Source: Aquibacillus rhizosphaerae
GTDB taxonomy: Bacteria; Bacillota; Bacilli; Bacillales; Amphibacillaceae
Assembly (NCBI RefSeq): GCF_030282825.1
Contig: NZ_JASTZU010000063.1
Location: forward strand, 62,001 to 126,000
DNA length: 64,000 nt
Direction of reading: 5' to 3'
The position numbers were made by a program, and so were the translations under genes. Position 1 is the first letter of the stretch; every line of letters begins with the position of its first letter. The notes below the pieces were generated by a model. That model was not told where the DNA came from and made no database searches. It worked only from the letters and a program-made list of their open reading frames with translations. This document shows positions 52,166 to 62,857 of the stretch, in pieces.

Positions 52166-52179
52166 CGAACATGTGTTCT
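52166..52179 (-). promoter_or_regulatory. LexA (DinR) box upstream of yhjD
   Basis: CGAACATGTGTTCT matches the SOS consensus except for the last base, exactly as the box before immA. Confidence 0.7.
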
Positions 52180-52443
52180 ATTATACAATAAATATACGTA
52201 CTGTAAAACAAAAATATACTAAAAGAACTTAATATTTTAGTATCATATATCAAGATTTCTAGGTACTCTGTTAAACTTGTAGTGATAAGTTTTTGTGTAT
52301 CTATATAAAGTAATCCGATTTTCAAAAAAATATATTGCAGGCAAACGAAACAATAGGCAATTTTGTTTGTTTACATTAAAATAAAAAGAGGGAAACTATT
52401 ATAAAGGCGATATTTGTAAGTAATTAAGAGGAGTTTTGTTAAA

Positions 52444-53124
52444 ATGTATGTATCGACTGTCGATGATCTTGAAAGTGAACGTATAGATATATCTTACATA
52501 AAGGAATTGATTGAAAATAATCAATTTGATGATTTAATTACTGAATTGCTAAAGAGTTATGAAAGTTTAGGACCGTTACCGGGAATTTTATTACCGTTTA
52601 TTGAAGCGTTTCTTCCTTTTTTACCTTTAGTAGTATTTGTCATGACAAATGGAGCAGCGTATGGATTAATAAAAGGTTTTTTATTTTCATGGATAGGTGC
52701 AAGTATAGGTGCAATTTGTGTATTTCTCCTTGTACGTAAACTAGGGGAAAAGCGGTTTTTTAAATGGATAAGAAGAAATAAACAAGTGGAGCGAGTGACA
52801 AATTGGTTAGAAAGACACGGGTTTGGTCCATTATTTTTACTAATGTGCTTTCCATTTTCTCCATCTGCGGTGATTAATATTGTTGCGGGTCTATCGAAAA
52901 TTAGTATTCAACAGTTTGTACTAGCTGTGTTACTTGGTAAAACTGTTATGATACTTTCCATTGTAACAATAGGAGACAGTATTATGTCTTTTGCAAAAGA
53001 ACCACTAAAAACTATTTTGGTTGGTATTGGAATACTCCTATTTTGGGCAATTGGCAAGTACATAGAGAAGCGCTTACAAAAAAGGGCTATTATACAAGCC
53101 CATATTGACCGAAAAGGGGATTAA
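52444..53124 (+). CDS. yhjE: DedA/TVP38-family membrane protein YhjE
   Basis: 226 residues. The VTT (SNARE-associated) domain covers most of the length, with LPFIEAFLPFLPLVVFVMTN and the conserved GFGPLFLLMCFPFSPSAVIN re-entrant segment. Family members act in lipid scrambling and membrane homeostasis. AGAGGAG precedes ATG. Lies before the signal peptidase gene as in B. subtilis. Confidence 0.85.
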   Translation: MYVSTVDDLESERIDISYIKELIENNQFDDLITELLKSYESLGPLPGILLPFIEAFLPFLPLVVFVMTNGAAYGLIKGFLFSWIGASIGAICVFLLVRKLGEKRFFKWIRRNKQVERVTNWLERHGFGPLFLLMCFPFSPSAVINIVAGLSKISIQQFVLAVLLGKTVMILSIVTIGDSIMSFAKEPLKTILVGIGILLFWAIGKYIEKRLQKRAIIQAHIDRKGD

Positions 53125-53178
53125 ATTATTTCCTACAGGGTAAAATGGTTATAGAAGGATACCTTGGAGGAAAACAAA

Positions 53179-53727
53179 ATGAAAAAAATAAGGTTATGGC
53201 CGATTTTGAGAACGGTTTTAATAGCTATTGTTTTAGCCGTGTTTTTTCGTTCATATTTATTTGCGAGTTATGTCGTAGATGGAAAATCGATGGAGCCTAC
53301 TTTGTATGATGGAAATTTACTCATGGTAAACAAAATGGTTTACGATCTAGCCGATATCGATCGGTTTGATGTGATTGTGTTTCATGCAAATGAAAAAGAA
53401 GATTATGTGAAACGAGTCATAGGTGAACCGGGTGATCATATTGAATATAAAGACGATGAACTATATGTAAATGGAGAACGAATAGCTGAACATTATTTAG
53501 ACCCTTATCGCAAAGATGATGGAAAACCACTAACAGATGATTTTTCATTAGAAGAAAAAACAGGAAAATTACAAGTGCCAGAAGGTCAGTTGTTTGTATT
53601 AGGTGATAATCGCAGAGAAAGCCTTGACAGTAGATACTTCGGTTTTGTTGACCAAGAATCTGTTGTTGGAAAAGTGGATATTAGGTATTGGCCGGTTTCA
53701 CAAGTAGGGTTTAGTTTTACAAAATAA
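53179..53727 (+). CDS. sipV: type I signal peptidase (SipV-like)
   Basis: 182 residues from ATG 53179 (TTGGAGG 8 nt upstream). Removes signal peptides from exported proteins. One N-terminal membrane helix (11-28), catalytic Ser37 in VDGKSMEPTL, Lys78 in DYVKRVIGEPGD, and the GDNRRESLDSRYFG box. Assigned as SipV from gene order; Sip paralogues cannot be separated on sequence alone here. Confidence 0.92.
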   Translation: MKKIRLWPILRTVLIAIVLAVFFRSYLFASYVVDGKSMEPTLYDGNLLMVNKMVYDLADIDRFDVIVFHANEKEDYVKRVIGEPGDHIEYKDDELYVNGERIAEHYLDPYRKDDGKPLTDDFSLEEKTGKLQVPEGQLFVLGDNRRESLDSRYFGFVDQESVVGKVDIRYWPVSQVGFSFTK

Positions 53728-53772
53728 AAGAAGGCGTTAACTTCAGTGTTTGAAGTTAACGCCTTCTTTTAT
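53726..53772 (+). terminator. very strong terminator after signal peptidase gene
   Basis: About 20 bp of perfect stem (arm starts AAAAGAAGGCGTTAAC) around GTGT, with TTTT at the end. Confidence 0.9.
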
Positions 53773-53852
53773 GCTATGGGATTGAAAACTTGTTGCTTTT
53801 CACTATATCGCAGTTGATAGAAAGTTTGCAATAGAGGCACTGGCCGCGCTCC

Positions 53853-53969
53853 TCAAGCAAAATCGGCTCCCTTTCCGCAGGCACGGCTTAGCTAACTCAG
53901 AAGAAAACCACTTCTGAGTGGATCTTCAGCTCGCACTGTTCCTGCAGGAGTGTCACCAATTTTGCTTGA
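53853..53969. repeat. palindromic interspersed repeat element
   Basis: A GC-rich block in AT-rich DNA. Outer arms TCAAGCAAAAT (53853-53863) and ATTTTGCTTGA (53959-53969), inner arms ACTCAGAAG (53895-53903) and CTTCTGAGT (53911-53919), with GCAGGCAC/GCACTGTTCCTGCAGG in between. I recognise the style from intergenic repeats of Bacillaceae genomes, from memory. No coding capacity. Confidence 0.65.
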
Positions 53970-54086
53970 TCCACTAGTGAATGCGTCCAATAAATGGCTC
54001 TCCTAGTGATGTGGCACATATAATTACTGTTATTTCCTACGACAAGAGGAACTTATATATCAAACCACAATACTAATGTAAGAAAT

Positions 54087-54138
54087 ACGCGGAGACTCAG
54101 CGCGAGCCCACGGAAAGCGTAGTGTATTTCCGAAGTGT
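54087..54138. repeat. second repeat fragment of the same kind
   Basis: CGCGGAGACTCAGCGCGAGC, then CACGGAAAGCG and TATTTCCGAAGTG, a GC-rich block with a GGAAA/TTTCC palindrome. Resembles the other half of Bacillaceae intergenic repeats. The whole gap 53773-54223 has no gene. Confidence 0.5.
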
Positions 54139-54223
54139 TTGATTAAGCGCTAATCTAATGAATAGTGCAAACTCTATATTTTATCAGCAATAAAAGCAAT
54201 CTTTTAGTACAGCCAATTAAGTT

Positions 54224-55360
54224 TTATTCTTTTGGTAATAATCGTGTGAATACTACAAGTGCTATGAATGTAATCGGAACAAGAACAATTACCAACAAAA
54301 AAGAAATCGATGATGCAAGTGTTGATCCAAGGCTAGCACCGATTAGTAAAACAAAAGAGTAGAGAGCGACTGCAGTTGATTTACTAACCGTTGCGTGTTT
54401 GCCGACAAGTAGTACAACCATTGGAATAGATAATGAAGTAGATGTGATCATCATGAAAGAGGCGAATAAAACTGAACCAACATGTAAAAAGAATATGGAG
54501 GGAATAAACCCTATAATCATTATACCTAATTGAAACCTTAAAACGTTAACTGCTCCGAACCACTTCATGACGCTACTAGCAAAAAAAGCAGGTATGATTC
54601 CAATCAAACTAATCATGCGAAAAAGCTGTAATGAAAAAGGAAAGTCTACCCAATTATTATATAAATATATCTCAAATGATCCATAAAATAGCATGATCGT
54701 TAATAATAAGAAAAAAGCGATTACATAGAGCTTTTGTAGTACTTGATTTTTAAAACATGATAAAATGGTAGCAGACAAATCTTTTAATCGGTAAGATTGT
54801 TGTGTGCTTGAGAATTGTAATGTTTGAAATAAACCTATGAAGCAAGTGAGGTAAAAACAGAAAAAAACGATAAATACAGCGTGATAGGAAAATAAATCTG
54901 CAAAAAAGGCAGAAACCATTTGGCCAAAAACACCTGCAAACAAAAAACCGGTATTAATCATTGCGATTACAAATGCTTGTAATGTTCCGCTAAAATGCTT
55001 GAAGCAATAAGAAAATGCTACGGGTGCAAAACTTGCTGCTAACACACCTTGGAAAATGCGAAGCACAACTAGGCTATAAATAGAATCACTTAGAGCAAGT
55101 AAACCAGTAAAAAACGTAAGAAGTGCCATTCCAACTAATAATAAAGTTCGTAATGGAAATCGGTCAGCAAGCACACCAAAAATAAGTAAACCAATAGCGT
55201 ACGGTAAAACAAACAGGGTGCTAGAAAGTGAAACAAAACCGACGGATACATCATACAATTCTGACAATCTTGGTTGAAGTGGAATCATCACATAGATACT
55301 ACTTGCAACAAAGATAGAACAATAAATAAGTGTACTTGCTGTAGTGACTGTATGTTTCAT
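54224..55360 (-). CDS. MFS transporter (DHA1-like)
   Basis: 378 residues, twelve predicted helices, GAGGTGAG before ATG 55360. The loop GVLADRFPLRTLLLVG carries the MFS motif A (G-x3-D-R-x-G/P-R-R type), and RIFQGVLAASFAPVAFSYCF follows in helix five. Probably an efflux carrier; substrate unknown. Antisense to its neighbours. Confidence 0.85.
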   Translation of the reverse strand: MKHTVTTASTLIYCSIFVASSIYVMIPLQPRLSELYDVSVGFVSLSSTLFVLPYAIGLLIFGVLADRFPLRTLLLVGMALLTFFTGLLALSDSIYSLVVLRIFQGVLAASFAPVAFSYCFKHFSGTLQAFVIAMINTGFLFAGVFGQMVSAFFADLFSYHAVFIVFFCFYLTCFIGLFQTLQFSSTQQSYRLKDLSATILSCFKNQVLQKLYVIAFFLLLTIMLFYGSFEIYLYNNWVDFPFSLQLFRMISLIGIIPAFFASSVMKWFGAVNVLRFQLGIMIIGFIPSIFFLHVGSVLFASFMMITSTSLSIPMVVLLVGKHATVSKSTAVALYSFVLLIGASLGSTLASSISFLLVIVLVPITFIALVVFTRLLPKE

Positions 55361-55484
55361 TAACTCACCTCACGTTATAGCGTGACTTTTCCTGAAAATA
55401 GTAACCGCATGTTAATGCGGCAATATAGACTAATGTACTATATGAATTTATTAAATAGATGTGCAACAAAAGGAGGATTTTTTC

Positions 55485-58400
55485 ATGGGGATTCGTTTTT
55501 TACTTGGAAAAGCGGCCACTGGAAAGAGTGATCGGTGTTTAGATGAGATAAAGACTAAACTTATAGAAAATCCACAGGGCCCACCGATTATTTATATCGT
55601 GCCTGATCAAATGACATTCCAACAGGAATATGCATTACTAAATAATCGAAACGTGAATGGAAGTATTCGTGCACAAGTATTTAGTTTTTCTCGTCTTGCT
55701 TGGCGTGTATTTCAGGAAACTGGTGGAGGAACGAGGAAGTTTATTAGTTCCACTGGTATCCAGATGATGTTACGTAAGATTACCGAAGAGAGAAAATCGG
55801 AATGGAAAGTATTCCAGAAGGCTATTGAAAAGCAAGGATTTATGGATCAATTAGAAACGATGATTACTGAATTTAAGCGATACCGGATTACACCAGAAAT
55901 GCTAGCAATGCAAATTATTGATATGGACCGTTTCCAGCATAAATATGCTGGAGAAGTTGCGCTGAAAAATAAGTTAGAGGACCTAAGCTATATTTATGAC
56001 AAACTAGTTATTGCCCTAAAGGATAACTATATTGATAGTGAAGATCAATTGCAGCAGTTAGCTGATAAAATCGAGGAAGCTGACTTTTTAGACGGGGCTG
56101 ATATCTATGTGGACGGGTTTCATCGCTTTACCCCACAAGAACTATTAGTTGTTGAAGCACTATTGAAAAAAGCAAACAATGTCTCGGTTACGTTAACAAT
56201 GGATCAAGCAGAGGAAAGTAAGGTTTCTGAGCTAGATTTATTTTGTCAGACAAAGGAAACATATCAAGTACTAGTTCAGTTAGCAACAGAAAACAATATT
56301 GAAATTGAGAAAAGTGAGTTATTGCAGGAAGCTGATGGGATGTTTCGTGATCGACCTTATTTTTTACATTTAGAGAACTATTTTGATGTGAGGCCAGCAC
56401 CTAAGTTCGAGGGTGACGTTCCGATTCAAATTGCGCAAGCCGTTCATCCGAGAGCAGAAGTAGAGGGGACGGCTCAAGAGATATTACGATTGGTTCGTGA
56501 TGAAAATTACCGCTTTAAGGATATGGCTATCTTAATCAGGCAAACGGATGTATATCACGATTTAATTGATACAGTCTTTAATGATTACGGAATTCCTGTA
56601 TTTATTGATGAAAAACGTACGATGTTAAACCATCCTTTGGTTGAACTAATCCGGTCGGTTCTAGATGTTGTGGAAAGCAATTGGCGTTATGATGCCGTTT
56701 TTCGTGTGTTGAAAACAGGGTTTATTCCTGCAACTGACAAACGGTTTCCGTTAGATGAAGATGCGATTGATGAACTTGAGAACTATGTGTTGGAGTATGG
56801 TGTTCGTGGTAGAAGCCGCTGGTTTAGTGACCGCGAATGGGTATTTCAGCGTTTTCGTGGTTTTGATCAAATGACGCAGACAGATGAAGAAACGGCAACT
56901 CAAACAAGAATTAACCGTTACCGTTCTCAAATAATGAAAGCAATGCAAGATTTTGATAACAACCTTAGAGACGCAGAAACAATTGAAGCAAAAGCTATCG
57001 TATTATTTGAGTGGTTAGAATCAATTGGTATAACGGAACAATTAGAGGCGACAAGAGAGCATTTTGATCAACAAGGGAAAATTGAACGTGGTAGAGAACA
57101 AGAACAGGTTTGGGATGCTATTATTCAATTGCTCGATGAGATGGTGGAAATTGTTGGTGATGAGCAAATATCGTTGCAATTATTTCGTACTACTCTGGAA
57201 ACAGGGTTTGAATCATTAAAATTCGCCCATGTTCCGCCAAGCATGGATCATGTCGTAACAGGTACGATTGATCGTTCTCGTATGAGTGGAATAAAGTGTG
57301 CCTTTTTGTTAGGAGTAAATGAGGGTGTATGGCCAATGAAACCTTCCGCAGATGGCATGATCTCAGAAGAAGAAAGAGACTTGTTAAAAGAGCAAGGAAT
57401 GAAGTTGGCAGATGGTAGTAAACGTCAATTATTGGATGACTGGTTTTACGTTTATTTAGCTTTTACGACTGCAAAAGACCGGCTCTGGATTAGTTATCCA
57501 TTAAGCGATGAAGCTGGTAAATCAAAAGTGCCTTCTCAATTAATTAAAAGAATAGAAGATTTATTTCCTGCATGTAATGATCAGTTACTTTTACAAGATC
57601 CAGAAGAGATGACGGATGCAGACCGGTTTGTAACAACTGCAGTTAAATCAAGATCAGCACTAACTGCACAATTAGCAAGAACCGTCAGAGGGTATCCAAT
57701 TGATGATATCTGGTGGAGTGTACTTAATTGGTATATTAATAATGATGATAAAACCGGAATAACGAACAGAATTCTTCAAAGTTTATTCTACAAAAATACA
57801 CCGAGGTCATTGTCGAAAGAGACAGTTGAAAAGATTTATCCCAAGCAGATTAAGGCAAGTGTGTCTCGATTAGAAATGTACCATCGTTGTTCTTACCAGC
57901 ATTTTGCTCGTTATAGCCTAGGGTTGGAAGAAAGACAGACCTACAAATTAGATGCACCAGATATTGGACAACTATTTCATGAGGCACTAAAAAAAATAAC
58001 CGAATGGATTCAGGCTGAAGGTAAAGACTTTTCCGAAATATATCAAGAAGAATCGAAACAGTATGCACGTCGAGCGGTTGGGAATCTTGCGCCTATTTTA
58101 CAACACCAAATATTGCATAGTTCGAATCGTTATCAATATATACAACAAAAGCTACAGGAAATTATTGCGCGTGCTGCATTTGTATTAAGTGAGCAATCAC
58201 GTCAAAGTCAGTTTTCACCTGTTGGATTAGAACTAGCATTTGGTACTGGAGAAAATCAGCTAGCTCCAATGAACTTACAATTGCCAAATGGCTTTGAATT
58301 AGTTTTAAGAGGAAGAATTGACCGTGTCGATCGAGCAATCAATCAAGAACAGTTATTTTTGCGAATTATTGATTATAAATCAAGTTCGAAAGGGTTAAAT

Positions 58401-58979
58401 CTTGTTGAGGTCTACTATGGACTAGCTTTACAAATGTTGGCTTATTTAGATGTGGTTTTGTCGAATTCAGAAAAATGGTTAGGAACAAAAGCAACGCCAG
58501 CAGGTGTCTTATACTTCCACGTGCATAATCCAATGATTTCTGGTAATCAAAAGTTAGAAGACAGTGCGATTGATAAAGAGATTTTTAAAAAGTTTAAAAT
58601 GCAAGGGTTGTTAGTAGAAAATGAGCAAATTGTAAAAATGATGGATACAGGTCTAGACACTGGATCTAGTCAAATTGTTCCTGCAGGTTTAAAAAAGAAC
58701 GGTGAATTTCGTAGTGGTTCGAATACGGCACAAACAGAGACGTTTGGTTATTTGCAAGGTTATATCCGTGATCTGATGAAACAAGCAGGAATGGATATTA
58801 CAAATGGTGCTGTTCATTTAAATCCTTTTCAGCAAAAACAACAAACAGCTTGTACGTTTTGTTCATTCCGTTCTGTATGCCAATTTGATCCGACACTTGA
58901 AGAAAATAATTATCGTAAACTACAAGACTTGAAAGACGAAGAAATCATAGAGTCAATTGTACGAAGGGAGGAAGGTTAA
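55485..58979 (+). CDS. addB: ATP-dependent helicase/nuclease subunit B
   Basis: 1164 residues from ATG 55485 (AAAGGAGG 8 nt upstream; an earlier in-frame ATG has no site). AddB with AddA forms the RecBCD-like enzyme that processes double-strand breaks. P-loop GKAATGKS at 8-15; C-terminal RecB-family nuclease with GRIDRVDRA and IIDYKSS; Fe-S cluster cysteines in YHRCSYQHF and CTFCSFRSVC. The stop overlaps the addA start (TAATG). Confidence 0.97.
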   Translation: MGIRFLLGKAATGKSDRCLDEIKTKLIENPQGPPIIYIVPDQMTFQQEYALLNNRNVNGSIRAQVFSFSRLAWRVFQETGGGTRKFISSTGIQMMLRKITEERKSEWKVFQKAIEKQGFMDQLETMITEFKRYRITPEMLAMQIIDMDRFQHKYAGEVALKNKLEDLSYIYDKLVIALKDNYIDSEDQLQQLADKIEEADFLDGADIYVDGFHRFTPQELLVVEALLKKANNVSVTLTMDQAEESKVSELDLFCQTKETYQVLVQLATENNIEIEKSELLQEADGMFRDRPYFLHLENYFDVRPAPKFEGDVPIQIAQAVHPRAEVEGTAQEILRLVRDENYRFKDMAILIRQTDVYHDLIDTVFNDYGIPVFIDEKRTMLNHPLVELIRSVLDVVESNWRYDAVFRVLKTGFIPATDKRFPLDEDAIDELENYVLEYGVRGRSRWFSDREWVFQRFRGFDQMTQTDEETATQTRINRYRSQIMKAMQDFDNNLRDAETIEAKAIVLFEWLESIGITEQLEATREHFDQQGKIERGREQEQVWDAIIQLLDEMVEIVGDEQISLQLFRTTLETGFESLKFAHVPPSMDHVVTGTIDRSRMSGIKCAFLLGVNEGVWPMKPSADGMISEEERDLLKEQGMKLADGSKRQLLDDWFYVYLAFTTAKDRLWISYPLSDEAGKSKVPSQLIKRIEDLFPACNDQLLLQDPEEMTDADRFVTTAVKSRSALTAQLARTVRGYPIDDIWWSVLNWYINNDDKTGITNRILQSLFYKNTPRSLSKETVEKIYPKQIKASVSRLEMYHRCSYQHFARYSLGLEERQTYKLDAPDIGQLFHEALKKITEWIQAEGKDFSEIYQEESKQYARRAVGNLAPILQHQILHSSNRYQYIQQKLQEIIARAAFVLSEQSRQSQFSPVGLELAFGTGENQLAPMNLQLPNGFELVLRGRIDRVDRAINQEQLFLRIIDYKSSSKGLNLVEVYYGLALQMLAYLDVVLSNSEKWLGTKATPAGVLYFHVHNPMISGNQKLEDSAIDKEIFKKFKMQGLLVENEQIVKMMDTGLDTGSSQIVPAGLKKNGEFRSGSNTAQTETFGYLQGYIRDLMKQAGMDITNGAVHLNPFQQKQQTACTFCSFRSVCQFDPTLEENNYRKLQDLKDEEIIESIVRREEG

Positions 58980-61900
58980 TGCCAAAGTGGACGAAAGAAC
59001 AAGAAGAGGCAATCTATGCTAGTGGTAGTGATATATTAGTTGCGGCAGCTGCGGGGTCAGGAAAGACGGCTGTCCTAGTGGAAAGAATTATCCAGAAACT
59101 ATTAGATAAAGAGAATCCAATCGATATTGATTCGCTACTTGTTGTAACCTTCACAAATGCAGCAGCTCAAGAAATGAGAAATCGTGTAGGAGAAGCACTA
59201 GAAGCTGCTTTGCAAACAAATCCTTCCTCGGTTCATTTGAAAAAACAACTATCATTATTACAGCGAGCATCGATTTCTACGTTGCATTCTTTTTGTATGG
59301 AGTTAGTGAGACGTTATGCTTATTTACTAGATATTGATCCAGGATTTCGTATTGCAGACAACGTGGAAGGCGATATGATTCGTCAAGAGGTATTAGAGGA
59401 GTTATTTGAAGAATGGTATGGCAAAGAAGGGAAAGAGCAAGAAGCTTTCTTTGCGGTTGTCGATCGTTTCTCCAGTGACCGGAGTGATTTGGAAGTAGAA
59501 GAACTTATTTTAAATTTATATGATTTTTCAATGCAAAACCCTTGGCCAGACAAGTGGTTACATGACATGACAGAGATGTATGATGTAAAACCTGACCAAG
59601 CTGAGACGAATCTACCATGGCTTGCAATTTTAAAGCGAGAAGTTGCAAGTCAACTAGAAGCAATGCATGCAGAAGCAAGTTTAGCAATGGAACTAACGAA
59701 AGAAAGCGATGGTCCGTATCATTATGCAGAGGCAATTGATGCTGACTTTGCTTTAATTAAAGAAGCCAAGGCATTATTAGCAATGTCATGGGATCAACTG
59801 CAGACTACATTTACCGAGGCTAAGTTTAAAGCCTTATCACGTAAAAAGGTAGAGTGTGATGAAGAAAAGAAAGAAAAGGTAAAAGCATTACGGAACAGCT
59901 ATAAAAAAAGATGGAATGATTTAGCTACAGATTGGTTTTCTAGAAAGCTATCCTCCTACCTTGCAGATATGGCCAAACTTCACCCAACAATTGTGCAACT
60001 GACAGTATTGGTGAAAGACTTTAAGGCTCGATATACGCAGTTAAAAAAAGAAAAAGCATTAGTTGATTTCTCTGATTTAGAGCACTATATGCTCCAAATT
60101 TTATTAGACGAAACATCAACGGTGAATCAAATTAAACCATCTGAAGTAGCTAAAGAAATGCAACAAAAATTCACAGAGCTTTTAGTCGATGAATACCAAG
60201 ATACCAATCTAGTCCAAGAAACAATCATTTCCCTTATTTCTGATAAAGAAGGAAAGGGTAATATGTTTATGGTTGGCGACGTTAAACAGAGTATTTATCG
60301 CTTTCGTCATGCAGAACCATCTTTATTTATCGAAAAGTACAAACGTTTTGCAGATGCTGATTTCCCGGCTAAACGTATTGATTTAGCGAGAAACTTTCGA
60401 AGCAGAGAACAAGTACTATCGGCTACTAATTATATATTTAGACAATTGCTTAATGAAGAAGTTGGAGAAATGAATTATGAAAAAGAGGCAGAATTGATTT
60501 ACTCCAACACGATATACGACGAACTTACGTTGAGTGACACGGACGCTGAGCTTGTCATTATTGATCGGGAAGCCCAGGAAGATGAACGTTCAGAAAACCA
60601 AGGTGAAGAGAGTTTTCAAGATTTAGAGAAAGCGCAAATCGAGGCTAGAGCCTATGCGAGTATGATTCAAAAGTGGATTGGACATCGGGATCAAGCCCCA
60701 ATGCAAGTTGTCGACAAGGGTACTGGTGCTCAACGCGATTTGCAATACCGTGATATTGTTATTTTACTTCGCTCAATGACTTGGGCACCGACGATTACAG
60801 AAGAATTAAAACAACAAGGTATTCCTGTCTATGCGGAGCTTTCCACAGGTTATTTTGAAGCAATTGAAATTAAAGTGATGCTTAGCCTGTTGAAAGTTAT
60901 TGATAATCCTAAACAGGATATCCCGTTAGCTTCTGTACTGCGTTCGCCTATTGTAGGGCTGGATGAAGAAGATTTAGCACAAATACGTCTTGCTAAAAAA
61001 CGGTCATCTTATTATGATGCATTAACTGCTTTTTCAAAAGAAACAACCGACTTAAATAAGAAACATCAAGTCGAACAATTTTTGAATCAATTAAAGGGAT
61101 GGCGTTTACGTGCAAGACAAGGAGCGTTATCTGAATTAATATGGCAAATCTACCGTGAAACAGGTTACTATGATTTTGCTGGTGGGATCCCTGGTGGTAG
61201 GCAACGTCAAGCAAACTTGCGAGCATTGTATGATCGGTCACGCGCCTATGAAGCTACATCTTTCCGTGGTTTGTTTCGTTTCTTGCGTTTTATTGAAAGA
61301 ATGGAAGAAAAAGGTGACGATTTAGGGGCCGCTAGAGCGCTTGGCGAACAAGAAGATGTTGTTCGGATTATGACGATTCATAAAAGTAAAGGATTGGAAT
61401 TCCCTGTTGTCATTTTAGGAGCTATGGATAAGCAGTTTAATCAGCAAGATTTAAGGCAGAAATATTTACTGCATAAAGATTTAGGGTTCGGGAGTAAATA
61501 TATTGATCCAGAAAAAAGAATTATTTATCCTACACTAGCCCACCATGCGCTAAAAAAAGAAAAGCAACGTGAATTATGGGCAGAAGAAATGCGCGTACTT
61601 TATGTAGCATTAACAAGAGCAAAAGAAAAATTGGTGATGGTTGGTAATGTGGCATCCTATGAAAAAAAACAAGAAAAATGGCTGGAAGTAATTGACCATA
61701 AAGATTGGGTGCTACCACCACATTACCGGCTTGAAGCGAAAACGTATTTAGATTGGGTAGGCCCAGCATTGATTAGGCATAAGCAAAATGACCTGCTCCG
61801 AAATATTGAAGTGAGTGTACAAGTACCGGAGACGATACGTGAGGATAGCTCAAGTTGGAACGTACAACTTGTCCATGGTAGTCAGTTTGCTAATTTAGAC

Positions 61901-62704
61901 CAAACAGAAGATAAACAAGAAGTAAATCTAAAGCAAACAATTCAAAAGTGGGAACCTGTTTCAGGGACAAATGATGACCTTGATAAAAAAGTTGATAAGC
62001 GTTTGTCCTTTGTTTATCCGCATCATCATGCTTCCATGTATCGTGCTAAACAATCAGTTACTGAAATAAAACGACAACGGGAAGTGAAGGATGAATACAG
62101 TGATTCGCAACTAGTAGAACCATTCAAAGCACCAATTGTGAATCGGCCAAAATTCATGCAAAAAGAGAAAAAAATAACAGCAGCAGAGAAAGGAACTGTA
62201 CTTCATACGGTAATGCAACACCTACCGCTCAAGAAGGTCATGAGTGTTGAAGAAATTGATGAATTTGTTCAGTATATGGTTACGAAGGAGTTACTAACAA
62301 GTGAGGAAGCAGCTGTAGTTGATGTTGCTGCGATTCATCAATTTTTCGAGTCAACTATGGGTGGACGTTTGATAGAGTCACCGACTATTCATCGAGAGAT
62401 TCCATTTAGTTATACCATTAATGCAGGTGAAATTTACCATGAATGGCAAGACCAAACAGAGGAAAGAGTACTAATTCAAGGTGTCATTGACTGTCTAATT
62501 CCTGTTGATGGTGGTTTAGTATTACTAGACTATAAGACAGACACAATAGCAGAGGAGATTACTCCTGAATTGCTAGAACGATTAAAGAATAGATACCATG
62601 TTCAGTTAGAGTTATATGAAAAAGCGCTAGCTTCAATTTGGAAACAACCAATTAAAGAAAAGTACTTATATTTCTTTGATAAAGCATTGCTCATAGAAGG
62701 TTAA
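58979..62704 (+). CDS. addA: ATP-dependent helicase/nuclease subunit A
   Basis: 1241 residues. UvrD-type helicase with AAAAGSGKT (Walker A, near 22-30), LLVDEYQDTN, GDVKQSIYRFRHAEP, TIHKSKGLEFPVV and VALTRAKEKLVMVG, then a C-terminal nuclease with GVIDCLIPVDGGLVLLDYKT (Asp, Asp-x-Lys). Translationally coupled to addB. Confidence 0.97.
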   Translation: MPKWTKEQEEAIYASGSDILVAAAAGSGKTAVLVERIIQKLLDKENPIDIDSLLVVTFTNAAAQEMRNRVGEALEAALQTNPSSVHLKKQLSLLQRASISTLHSFCMELVRRYAYLLDIDPGFRIADNVEGDMIRQEVLEELFEEWYGKEGKEQEAFFAVVDRFSSDRSDLEVEELILNLYDFSMQNPWPDKWLHDMTEMYDVKPDQAETNLPWLAILKREVASQLEAMHAEASLAMELTKESDGPYHYAEAIDADFALIKEAKALLAMSWDQLQTTFTEAKFKALSRKKVECDEEKKEKVKALRNSYKKRWNDLATDWFSRKLSSYLADMAKLHPTIVQLTVLVKDFKARYTQLKKEKALVDFSDLEHYMLQILLDETSTVNQIKPSEVAKEMQQKFTELLVDEYQDTNLVQETIISLISDKEGKGNMFMVGDVKQSIYRFRHAEPSLFIEKYKRFADADFPAKRIDLARNFRSREQVLSATNYIFRQLLNEEVGEMNYEKEAELIYSNTIYDELTLSDTDAELVIIDREAQEDERSENQGEESFQDLEKAQIEARAYASMIQKWIGHRDQAPMQVVDKGTGAQRDLQYRDIVILLRSMTWAPTITEELKQQGIPVYAELSTGYFEAIEIKVMLSLLKVIDNPKQDIPLASVLRSPIVGLDEEDLAQIRLAKKRSSYYDALTAFSKETTDLNKKHQVEQFLNQLKGWRLRARQGALSELIWQIYRETGYYDFAGGIPGGRQRQANLRALYDRSRAYEATSFRGLFRFLRFIERMEEKGDDLGAARALGEQEDVVRIMTIHKSKGLEFPVVILGAMDKQFNQQDLRQKYLLHKDLGFGSKYIDPEKRIIYPTLAHHALKKEKQRELWAEEMRVLYVALTRAKEKLVMVGNVASYEKKQEKWLEVIDHKDWVLPPHYRLEAKTYLDWVGPALIRHKQNDLLRNIEVSVQVPETIREDSSSWNVQLVHGSQFANLDQTEDKQEVNLKQTIQKWEPVSGTNDDLDKKVDKRLSFVYPHHHASMYRAKQSVTEIKRQREVKDEYSDSQLVEPFKAPIVNRPKFMQKEKKITAAEKGTVLHTVMQHLPLKKVMSVEEIDEFVQYMVTKELLTSEEAAVVDVAAIHQFFESTMGGRLIESPTIHREIPFSYTINAGEIYHEWQDQTEERVLIQGVIDCLIPVDGGLVLLDYKTDTIAEEITPELLERLKNRYHVQLELYEKALASIWKQPIKEKYLYFFDKALLIEG

Positions 62705-62727
62705 ATAGGGCACTTATTTGTAACTTT

Positions 62728-62771
62728 ATCAACACAATAATAAACTGTTTATTATTGTGTTGATTTTTTGT
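62728..62771 (+). terminator. terminator after addA
   Basis: A 17-bp stem (ATCAACACAATAATAAA with its complement), 3-nt loop, then TTTTTTG. Confidence 0.9.
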
Positions 62772-62857
62772 AAAAAAAAGTAAGACTTTTATTGCCATCT
62801 TACAAATTTTAGTATAAGATATATCATAATACCTCAATATTCTAGGTAGGTGAAAAT

